In this document: positions 53,301 through 59,864 of the stretch, piece after piece
Layout of the letters: each line of letters opens with the position of its first letter
Numbering within the stretch: position 1 is the stretch's first letter
Assembly: GCA_964562155.1 (NCBI GenBank)
Contig: CAZLRU010000003.1
Location: forward strand, 15,588-79,587
DNA from: JAGOUY01 sp964562155
GTDB lineage: Bacteria; Patescibacteriota; Patescibacteriia; 2-12-FULL-60-25
Length of the DNA stretch: 64,000 bases
Direction: 5' to 3'
Position numbers and translations under genes: made by a program
Notes under the pieces: model-generated
Told to the model about the DNA's origin: nothing
The model's database searches: none
What the model saw: the letters and a program-made list of their open reading frames with translations, nothing else

Positions 53301-54005
53301 CCCTTTCCAAGGTACCGCGCGCGCGGCGGTAAGACATACAATTTTTCCGTTAAGATCTTCTTGTTCACGCAAGCGCGATCGATCCTCGGTCGCAGAAAGA
53401 GGCTGAACCGCGTTTTTAATCACGTTAAGACGCTCCGACGGAATCCCCCACCGCTCAACCACCGAACGAAGATACAGACTAGGCACAATAACCGCCCTTG
53501 CCTGACGAGCGGTCCACCGTTCAAGGCGTTCATACACCCCAATCAACCCACTGTGGGCACGAGTAAGAAATCGATCCAGCGAAGGCTCAACTGACTGTGT
53601 GGCTCGCTGCATCCCCACCTCCCAGGCGTAGTCGCCCGGGATACGCATAAGCAGAGGCTTGCCTAATACCTTGGCCGCGAGCGTCGCCGGCACCCCTTCG
53701 GAAACAGCCCCTTGCGCATAGATAAGCTCAGCTTGTTTTCCGTACTCGTAAACAGCTAAAAAATATCGAAGATAGCGAACCAAAACCCCTCCGTGCCTTG
53801 GAACCTTGATGACCAGCACTCCTCTCTGAGCGACGTCAAATTCTTCATTCTTCTCCACTTCTTTTTTAGAAGAACCACCATCACCATACGTGATGACAGT
53901 GACCCGATACCCTTGTCTACACAAAGCAGCCGCCACCTCATATGAGTAGGTTGCGGGTCCGCCTGACTCGGGCGGATAAATACCGGTGGCAATCAAGATA
54001 TTCAT
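50310..54005 (-). CDS. Three-part glycosyltransferase: GT4 - GT4 - GT-C (GT39-like) fusion
   Basis: 1231 residues from the ATG at 54005. GT4 domain one covers about 1-390, with TGIYPPESGGPATYSYE and the donor loop YEGYPHTVPEA. GT4 domain two covers about 405-760, with RFVEQKRLDILL and YEGFGRTITEAMAAG. From about 763 a membrane part with nine or ten helices carries YRSPGYLFFLTA, the PGY motif of GT39-like proteins. All three parts look intact, so this is one protein with two cytoplasmic and one membrane enzyme. The reading frame is continuous. It overlaps the methyltransferase before it as ATGA and the GT4 after it by four bases. Confidence 0.85.
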   Translation of the reverse strand: MNILIATGIYPPESGGPATYSYEVAAALCRQGYRVTVITYGDGGSSKKEVEKNEEFDVAQRGVLVIKVPRHGGVLVRYLRYFLAVYEYGKQAELIYAQGAVSEGVPATLAAKVLGKPLLMRIPGDYAWEVGMQRATQSVEPSLDRFLTRAHSGLIGVYERLERWTARQARAVIVPSLYLRSVVERWGIPSERLNVIKNAVQPLSATEDRSRLREQEDLNGKIVCLTAARAVPWKGVKELIMWWHRLPATHVLLVAGDGPELEHWKQQAKTEGVADRVRFLGRVPRAQMARWYDVADVFVLHTGYEGYPHTVPEAIGRGLPCLVSDQGGNPETREEFGDQVTVLPYQDRDRWVSALQAVSIRTLVREVAPVWTHEKMVAQTEQSLREVIQPSEGVTRVIMLGYERELVKTESATFQRVAGLANEKTRVSALVISRLPEDVVIERDGLRVYAQSGSWLRRVVCTIRVGIQEARRLPGRTVVSGQDPFAAGMIAYLISRLTNHPLELQEHGDFWSGTWVKERWEHRFWGWVGIRLLRRAERVRVVSERVKEHLMVQGVATNKIAIIPVAQELERFLAQPLTEFKHAEQVIRVPGRFVEQKRLDILLRAFAIVHEKYLNTRLELVGVGPLESELRQQVERYGLSQVVSIRPWASPESLWEGADLFVLSSAYEGFGRTITEAMAAGVPVISTEVGCAGSVLRPEIDGLVVPVGDVSALAQAMIRLLEDDEARERMRVSARERVRALPSVSVLHEAQRGHWLGAVRGQVTGAPGPRFEVWVFAFVVFTIVTRALSVGLFHGQLLSREWGFFTLVQHWFQGYGYSFASELGCSSAYRSPGYLFFLTAVYTFFDPSNTWAQAIIQNIFVVGALWLTYVVGKRLVGPRAGLLGAFIMACYPYTFYHYTQFYHTFLQSFFLLLVVWSVLRLVDTRRYAYAVGSGFAIGALAYVQGTILPVTPLIALWVFWQLWSDKKRALISVALMAVCSAGFIAPWTYRNWKTFHQIVPLTTDLGHALFKANNENIYEITQRGYPQEIIDDIASSTTPLYKQYRLPAYLEEDLKRAGVFQESILWTEWHPREPNGNVTSCAALGPLNEFEFNQYWLGKTKEQWHSHWGWEVWRLPLQKIRTFWSPGLFPFIKTGAPWSFAGSAWKEWLARASVWVSTAVVIWAGWLGLGLALKRRKPEVWLVLSILLIFTLLHSLIAGYTKYRIPLDHLLAIYAAFCLLTILDWIRGKRL

Positions 54006-54700
54006 GGTTTTTGTAAAATTACCGTCGTAGACCACATAACTTCATCAAGTTCACGAGCGGAGTAAAGATCGTTCAAACGCTCTTCAAACACGAACCACTC
54101 TTTAACAGCCTCGTCGGTGGCTCCCCGAAAAAACCCCTTGAGCGGATGTAGGTTATGTTTGCGCACTTTCTGCACCACAAACCCCTGCGTGCGTGCTTGC
54201 TCCAGAAAGAGCGCATCATCTACACGCTTCATATAAGAACCTTCCAACCCTATGTAAGCAAGAAGTTGACTCACCGGAACCATGAGCCGCTCTTTTAGAT
54301 CAGGAGAACGAAAATGACCTACGTCATAATTCAAATAGGCCCACCCCCCCGAAGCCAAAGCCCCCCACACCGTACGAAGAAATGCTGATCGATCGACCAC
54401 GTGCTCGATGGCGCTAAAGGCAACCACCACATCAAATAGTTCGTCCTTAAGTGGGTGCTGAGCGTCAAATACGCGAAGCTCAAGCCGCTCTTGCTGCCGC
54501 GCTTGTCCACGTTGGATGGCGCTCGCATCCGTATCGATTCCCACCACGGATACATGTGGGTGCATTGGGAGAAACACAGACCACAATCGTCCATCGCCAC
54601 AGGCAAGATCAAGGATACGTAACGGCCGCTGCAGTGCACGCGCCTCAAGCTCCAGAAATATCCCTTGTTTAGACGCGTTTCCACGCTCGTATATCTTCAT
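54002..54700 (-). CDS. Class I SAM-dependent methyltransferase
   Basis: 232 residues. RILDLACGDGRLW, VVGIDTDASAI, FDVVVAFSAIEHVVDRS and SGGWAYLNYDV are motifs I to post-II. The N-terminus is MKIYERGNASKQG. It overlaps the GT4 before it and the fusion gene after it by four bases each, so it is part of one translation-coupled run. Probably methylates a glycan residue; the substrate is unknown. Confidence 0.86.
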   Translation of the reverse strand: MKIYERGNASKQGIFLELEARALQRPLRILDLACGDGRLWSVFLPMHPHVSVVGIDTDASAIQRGQARQQERLELRVFDAQHPLKDELFDVVVAFSAIEHVVDRSAFLRTVWGALASGGWAYLNYDVGHFRSPDLKERLMVPVSQLLAYIGLEGSYMKRVDDALFLEQARTQGFVVQKVRKHNLHPLKGFFRGATDEAVKEWFVFEERLNDLYSARELDEVMWSTTVILQKP

Positions 54701-55827
54701 ACGCGTAATAAAAGCGTCTCCAGACGCATGGCAATCTTATTCCAATCGTACTCGGCTTGAACCAATTCACTTCCTTGCCGTATCAGCTTCTCACGTAATC
54801 CGGGTTCGGTCTCAATCCGAATGGCAGCCCTGGCAATTGATTCAGGGTCATGGGGCTGACAAAACATTCCCGTCTCGCCATCGCGTAAAAAATCCGGGAT
54901 CCCTCCCACAGGCGTTGCGATGATCGGCGTACCGGCCGCCATGGCTTCTAAAAACGAAATACCTAACCCCTCCGATAACGAAGGCCGGCAAAACATATCC
55001 GCGGACTGCAAAATACTCGGTAATTCGTCTTGTGATTTTGTGCCTAAAAACGTCACCCGATCTTTTACTCCAAGATCATTAACCATCTGCCCCAACATCC
55101 CTCGATCCTCTCCATCACCCGCAATTAATAGCTTGTAGTTTGATGGCAAAAACACCAGAGACTGAACAATGTCGTTGACGGCGTTTTTCTTCGCCAATCG
55201 AGACACGGTTACCATCACAATATCTTCATCGGCATATCCATAAGACGCTCGAAAACGCTCCCGCTCTTCTGAAGAAATCCGTTTTGCGAAACGAGCAACC
55301 TCCACTCCATTTGGAATGACCTCCACGTTTCCTGTATGACCCATCTTAGTCGCCCAGTCAGCTAAAAAATGACTGATCGCTTGGATCTGGTTCGCGCGTT
55401 GAAAAATGCGGCGATGTAGACCGTAGAATATCCCCGTTCGTCGCGCGTAGTATTCCAGCGGATCGCCCTCTTGCAAGGTCAAAAATAAGCGCGCGCGCGG
55501 CCTGAGCCAGGTATAGACCAGGGCAGCAAACCCGTTATAACTCGCTAAAAAAGACCAGATAACGCCCTCATACCTATACCCACCAACCATGAGCGCGCGC
55601 CATACGGCCGTTGCAGGCAGCAAATACTTATCCAATGGTCTCCCGAATCCGCAACGATGGACCGTAATATTTCCGATACGCTCGATCGATGGAAGATCTG
55701 GTTTTATTTTGGCGCACACTAAATCAAACTGCCAATCGGGAAGACGGTTCGTGATCTCCTGTAGAGCGACCTCCGCTCCCCCCACCAGAGGAAGATAGGC
55801 CGTCGAAAAAATCAAGGCGCGTTTCAT
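54697..55827 (-). CDS. Glycosyltransferase family 4
   Basis: 376 residues, GT-B fold. STAYLPLVGGAEVALQEI, then VTVSRLAKKNAVNDIV, FLGTKSQDELPSIL and the donor loop PSLSEGLGISFLEAMAAG with E-x7-E. It has full length and all motifs. It overlaps the epimerase gene before it by four bases. It would extend the chain in the cytoplasm. Confidence 0.9.
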   Translation of the reverse strand: MKRALIFSTAYLPLVGGAEVALQEITNRLPDWQFDLVCAKIKPDLPSIERIGNITVHRCGFGRPLDKYLLPATAVWRALMVGGYRYEGVIWSFLASYNGFAALVYTWLRPRARLFLTLQEGDPLEYYARRTGIFYGLHRRIFQRANQIQAISHFLADWATKMGHTGNVEVIPNGVEVARFAKRISSEERERFRASYGYADEDIVMVTVSRLAKKNAVNDIVQSLVFLPSNYKLLIAGDGEDRGMLGQMVNDLGVKDRVTFLGTKSQDELPSILQSADMFCRPSLSEGLGISFLEAMAAGTPIIATPVGGIPDFLRDGETGMFCQPHDPESIARAAIRIETEPGLREKLIRQGSELVQAEYDWNKIAMRLETLLLRV

Positions 55828-56699
55828 GTTAGGCTGTCTAAAAACTCTTTTACATGATCTTCAAGACGAATATCAGCCTTCCATCCCAACTCTTCTTCCG
55901 TTTTACTCAGATCAATAACCACCGTTTTTCGGTCACCTGGTTTTTCCGGCAACATCTGGATTTCTCCGCCAAATAATGCAGCCACGTCTTTAATGGTATG
56001 CATAACCTTCGGTCCTAGGCAGTAGCCATCTCCCTCTCCTTTTTCAGCAGCCAATAAAATCCCCCTCACAATGTCATCCACGTGCGTAAAGCTACGCAGC
56101 TGCGTCCCAGGCGCAACGATTTGAAGTGGCTTCTTGTCACGAGTGAGACGCTTAAAAATACCGATCAGGGTGGCGTAGGACCCTTCGCAAATCTCTCGAC
56201 CCCCGTAGACATTATAAAAATAAACGGTAACGAACGATATCCCAAACCATTCATGATACCGCTGGATAAGCTCGGTATTCACTGCCTTGGTCCAGGCATA
56301 TGGAGACTGATTACGCCCATCCCCTCCATCGGCCTGCTTGGTACTTGAACCCGCATATAATACCTTCTTCACCCCTCGCGTTCGGCAAAATTCTAGAACA
56401 GAAAACGTTCCCTCTATATTGTAACGCCATGTTTTCTCCGGCTCCGAAAAACTTTCAGAGGTGCGTGAGTACTCCCCTAAGTGAAAAACAAGGTCCGGAA
56501 CAAAAGAAATCTTTTTATCGATGTCGCGTGTATCTCCCTCGATATAGGTTACTCCTGGTAGATGATTGGCCTTTGTGCCCGTGGAATAATTATCCAACGA
56601 GTAGACCTCGTTTAGCGAGTCTTTGGTTAATGCCTCGCAAAGATGCGAACCAATAAAGCCCGCTCCTCCCGTCACCAATACGCGTTTTCGCTCAACCAT
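55824..56699 (-). CDS. NAD-dependent nucleotide-sugar epimerase (extended SDR)
   Basis: 291 residues. RVLVTGGAGFIGSHL, DLVFHLGEYSRTSESF, YAGSSTKQ and YAWTKAVN (catalytic Tyr-Lys), then FYNVYGGREI and RSFTHVDDIVRG. It is a GalE/Gmd-type enzyme; the region after the Rossmann motif is closest to UDP-glucose 4-epimerases. It is the first gene of a long minus-strand run, with a promoter (TTGATT, 17, TAATCT) directly upstream. Substrate not defined. Confidence 0.87.
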   Translation of the reverse strand: MVERKRVLVTGGAGFIGSHLCEALTKDSLNEVYSLDNYSTGTKANHLPGVTYIEGDTRDIDKKISFVPDLVFHLGEYSRTSESFSEPEKTWRYNIEGTFSVLEFCRTRGVKKVLYAGSSTKQADGGDGRNQSPYAWTKAVNTELIQRYHEWFGISFVTVYFYNVYGGREICEGSYATLIGIFKRLTRDKKPLQIVAPGTQLRSFTHVDDIVRGILLAAEKGEGDGYCLGPKVMHTIKDVAALFGGEIQMLPEKPGDRKTVVIDLSKTEEELGWKADIRLEDHVKEFLDSLT

Positions 56700-56710
56700 A
56701 GATGGGTCGT

Positions 56711-56739
56711 AGATTAGCGAAATTGAGCCAAAAAATCAA
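56711..56739 (-). promoter_or_regulatory. Promoter of the long run from 56699 downward
   Basis: On the minus strand TTGATT (56739-56734), 17 bases, TAATCT (56716-56711), with the ATG at 56699 eleven bases later. It lies in the 93-base gap after the third AsnB gene. Motif evidence only. Confidence 0.4.
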
Positions 56740-56792
56740 TAGATGAGGGTTTTTCTTCGACGAGTGTTTATCCTTAGCCACCTCAGAAGAAC

Positions 56793-58661
56793 CTAGGCGC
56801 GCCGAGCTAACCACGTAGACAAAACCAACAACATCCAAAGCCGATTTCCGTGGTCAACTCCTCGCTTGTTTTGATGAAGAAGGTTCTCGATTGCTTCACG
56901 GTTACATATCTCAAGCAGTGGGCTATTTTCTGATAAACACCGCTCTTGAAAGACTGGGTACAACTCTCCCCGAAACCAATTTGCCAACGGAACCTGAAAG
57001 CCACGTTTTTTTCGTGTAAGCACCTCCCTCGGGAGAACGTCTCGCGCTACTTCTTTTAAGATATGCTTCCCGCGACCTCGACAGAGCAACCACTCTGTTG
57101 GCAACGAGCTCACGAACCGTACCAATTCTTGGTCCAAGAATGGTGAGCGCGCTTCTAAACCATGCGCCATCGTGGCACGATCCATTTTTACATTAAGGTC
57201 ATCCGGCAGATAGGATGTGCGATCAAACATCAACGCCATGGCCATTGGGTCAGTTGTCGCCCCTTCCTCAATCATTCTTGCGGTCATCCATGTCTCCGCC
57301 GACCATTCCTCAGTTTGCTCGGCAAAGCTTGATTTTAAGAGAACTCTTTCATCCTGAGCAGAAAAATAGGCGCCGGTAAACAATGCTGCGTAGCCCGCCT
57401 GAGGAGACTCGTGCATCGCGGCCAGGGTACGGGCAAAGCGTACCAATCTTGGGTCACGCACACGTTGCCCGACTCGCTCGATCCAGGGAGCGAGCTTCTC
57501 CCCTCCTCGACGAGCCAAAGCTAAGGCGCGCACAAAATGAGCATAACGACGGTAACCCGCAAATAGCTCATCCGCTCCATCGCCCGTGAGCACAACCTTC
57601 ACCCGTTCCGCCGTTTCTCGTGCGAGAAGCCACGTAGGCAGCGCCGAAGAATCCGCATAAGGCGCATCGTAGAGATTTACGAGCGCATCTAGCATCTCGG
57701 TTGCATGGGTCGGCTTTGCTTCAAAAGCATAATGAGGAAGACCGCGTTCCTTGGCAAAGGCAGCGGCTTGCACCCGTTCATCAAAGCCGATAGCGGGAAA
57801 GCCCATTGTGAACGTTGAGAGAGGCGCATGAAGAGACTGCTCAGCCAAGGCAACCACCAGCGCTGAATCCACCCCCCCGGACAAGAAGGCCCCGACCGGG
57901 ACATCCGCAATCAACCGTAGACGAATTGATTCCTCTAACAAGCGACGGAGCTCCGTCTTTGCTTCAGCAAAGCTTCCGGCGAATGCAGAACAAGAAAAAA
58001 TATCGTCGTATTTCCAGGTTCGCCAGCTCCCCTCTTCACAGATCCCAGCATACCCTGGAGACAAACACTCGACTCCCACAAAACCCGTCAGCGGAGCGGG
58101 AACATACTGCAACCCCAGAAAGACTCGGACAGCATTTAGATCAACAATCGGAGACTCATTTGCCGTCAACGCTTTCAACTCAGAAGCGAAGGCGAAAGCA
58201 TGAGCTGTCCGATGATAGAAAAAGGGTTTTTTTCCTACACGATCGCGAGCGACAAAGAGACGACGAGCTTCACGATCCCAAATCGCGAACGCAAACATTC
58301 CACGGAGATCGGTAAGCATTTTCTCACCTTTACGCGCGTAAAGGTGCAGAATCACTTCCGTGTCCGAATCTGAACGGAAGACATTGCCTCTTTCCTCACA
58401 ATCCCTGCGTAAATCTTGGTAATTATAAATCTCTCCGTTGAAGGTAATAACATACCGCTCATCGGCAGACACCATCGGCTGTGCGCCACGAGGAGAAAGG
58501 TCGATAATCGCTAGGCGTCGATGAACAAGCCCAATCCCCCCTTCAACCCAGCTCCCCTCCCCATCAGGCCCTCGATGAGCAATAGCCTGAGCCATGCACT
58601 TCAACCGGTCTTCTTCGACCGGTTGTCCATCCCATCTCCATAAGCCAGCAATACCACACAT
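56793..58661 (-). CDS. Asparagine synthase (glutamine-hydrolysing)-like amidotransferase, paralogue 3
   Basis: 622 residues from the ATG at 58661. The start is fixed by MCGIAGLW, because Cys2 must be exposed after Met removal; an upstream start at 58748 would bury it. HRGPDGEGSW, FNGEIYNYQ, then FLSGGVDSAL, GDGADE and LSSLPTEW-like RFVSSLPTEW. Both domains complete. It stands alone in a divergent pair with the GT4 and follows the same plan as the copies at 26949 and 40959. Confidence 0.91.
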   Translation of the reverse strand: MCGIAGLWRWDGQPVEEDRLKCMAQAIAHRGPDGEGSWVEGGIGLVHRRLAIIDLSPRGAQPMVSADERYVITFNGEIYNYQDLRRDCEERGNVFRSDSDTEVILHLYARKGEKMLTDLRGMFAFAIWDREARRLFVARDRVGKKPFFYHRTAHAFAFASELKALTANESPIVDLNAVRVFLGLQYVPAPLTGFVGVECLSPGYAGICEEGSWRTWKYDDIFSCSAFAGSFAEAKTELRRLLEESIRLRLIADVPVGAFLSGGVDSALVVALAEQSLHAPLSTFTMGFPAIGFDERVQAAAFAKERGLPHYAFEAKPTHATEMLDALVNLYDAPYADSSALPTWLLARETAERVKVVLTGDGADELFAGYRRYAHFVRALALARRGGEKLAPWIERVGQRVRDPRLVRFARTLAAMHESPQAGYAALFTGAYFSAQDERVLLKSSFAEQTEEWSAETWMTARMIEEGATTDPMAMALMFDRTSYLPDDLNVKMDRATMAHGLEARSPFLDQELVRFVSSLPTEWLLCRGRGKHILKEVARDVLPREVLTRKKRGFQVPLANWFRGELYPVFQERCLSENSPLLEICNREAIENLLHQNKRGVDHGNRLWMLLVLSTWLARRA

Positions 58662-58664
58662 ACT

Positions 58665-58694
58665 TTGACGATATCCTTTCTTAGAGCCTATCCT
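58665..58694 (+). promoter_or_regulatory. Promoter of the 58701-59840 GT4 gene, overlapping that of the divergent AsnB
   Basis: TTGACG (58665-58670), 18 bases, TATCCT (58689-58694), six bases, ATG at 58701. An apparent TTG start at 58665 is the -35 box. On the minus strand TATCGT (58673-58668) lies six bases before the AsnB ATG, so the two promoters overlap in a 39-base spacer. Confidence 0.5.
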
Positions 58695-58700
58695 ACTTCC

Positions 58701-59840
58701 ATGCCAGACGCAAAGCGGATCGTTCTCGCGGTCACTCTCGCCGAACAAGGGGGTGTGCAGGAGTTTTTGCTACGCCTTGGGTCTTTCTTAGCTGAACAAG
58801 GCCATAATGTCACCATCTTGGCCGGTGAGGGAAGTTGGTTGTTTCCCTTGGCACATGATCGCCACATCCCCATCCGTCGACTCACTCATTTACGACGAGC
58901 CATTCATCCTTGGCATGATCTATTGGCTTTTTTTGAGCTGCGGCGCGTCCTAAAAGAGCTGCAACCGGACGCAATTCATTTGAATAGCACAAAGATGGGG
59001 GTTCTCGGATCGTTGGCAGCACGTTCAGTCGGCATTAAAACGGTCGCGTACCGTATTGGTGGCTGGGTGTTTTTGGAACCCTTATCGCCCCTCACGCGGT
59101 GGTTATATCTGCAAGCGGAACGTCTCTCCGCTCGTTGGAAAGATGTCATTATCTGCGTTCATCCAGAAGACGAGTGCCTTGCACACAAACTCAACATCAT
59201 TCCTCGTAAAAAGCTCACAACTATCCCCAATGGCATTGATCTCCCCCTCTTTGACCAGGAATTGTTGCCACGCGCACGCGCCCGAGCAGAGCTGGCTCTA
59301 ACAGATTCAAAAAGCGTTTTTGTTTTTGGTACTATCGCTAACTTTTTTCCCGCTAAAGACCTCCTCGGATACTTAGACGCCTGTGCTTTGATCCATCAAG
59401 AATTTCCTTCGGCACGTTTTCTTATTATTGGCGACGGACAAGAACGGCTTGCCCTAGAGAAAAAGCTCGCTCGTCTAGGATTGGTAGATGTATGCATTCT
59501 GGTGGGTAGACGATCCCAAGCCGGAACGCTCTTGCGAGCCTTCGACGCCTTTGTTTTACCTTCCGCCAAAGAAGGTATGTCGTGGGCTTTACTGGAAGCC
59601 ATGGCAGCGGGGCTACCCTGCCTTGCAACCAAGGTAGGAGCGAATAGCTGGCTGCTCGATGCTGAGGCTGGTTGGCTAACGCCCCCACAAGACCCAGCCT
59701 CACTCGCTCAGCACATGAAAGATATTTTTTTACAGACAGCAGAGCGTACAAGACGAGGTGAGCGAGCACGAGAACGAATTAAGCGCGACTTTCCTTTCCA
59801 AAAAACACTACAAGACAATGAAAACGCTCTCATCGATTGA
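58701..59840 (+). CDS. Glycosyltransferase family 4
   Basis: 379 residues from the ATG at 58701. VLAVTLAEQGGVQEFLLRL, VTILAGEGSWLF, then TIANFFPAKDLLGYL, VGRRSQAGTLLRAF and PSAKEGMSWALLEAMAAG, with E-x7-E. All GT4 marks are present. The stop codon is part of an intrinsic terminator. The TTG at 58665 is not the start, as it is the -35 of a leaderless promoter. Role: transfer of one sugar in chain assembly. Confidence 0.91.
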   Translation: MPDAKRIVLAVTLAEQGGVQEFLLRLGSFLAEQGHNVTILAGEGSWLFPLAHDRHIPIRRLTHLRRAIHPWHDLLAFFELRRVLKELQPDAIHLNSTKMGVLGSLAARSVGIKTVAYRIGGWVFLEPLSPLTRWLYLQAERLSARWKDVIICVHPEDECLAHKLNIIPRKKLTTIPNGIDLPLFDQELLPRARARAELALTDSKSVFVFGTIANFFPAKDLLGYLDACALIHQEFPSARFLIIGDGQERLALEKKLARLGLVDVCILVGRRSQAGTLLRAFDAFVLPSAKEGMSWALLEAMAAGLPCLATKVGANSWLLDAEAGWLTPPQDPASLAQHMKDIFLQTAERTRRGERARERIKRDFPFQKTLQDNENALID

Positions 59841-59850
59841 GAGCGTTTTC
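59820..59850. terminator. Bidirectional intrinsic terminator between convergent genes
   Basis: A perfect 13-pair stem (GAAAACGCTCTCA / TGAGAGCGTTTTC) with a 5-base loop. The stop codon of the plus-strand GT4 (59838-59840) is inside the stem. The plus side continues with CTTTATTTG; the stem ends in A/T pairs on both sides, so it can act for both strands. It lies 15 bases from the minus-strand O-antigen-ligase stop. Confidence 0.8.
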
Positions 59851-59864
59851 CTTTATTTGTTCTA

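Noticed and set aside
58665..58700. TTG start at 58665 for the GT4 gene
   Set aside because: The TTG is part of a TTGACG -35 box with a -10 at 58689-58694; the ATG at 58701 precedes the conserved N-terminal motif directly.
58662..58748. N-terminal extension of the third AsnB from a start at 58748
   Set aside because: It would place the catalytic Cys at residue 31; AsnB needs Cys as the second residue, which the ATG at 58661 gives. It also overlaps the opposite promoter.
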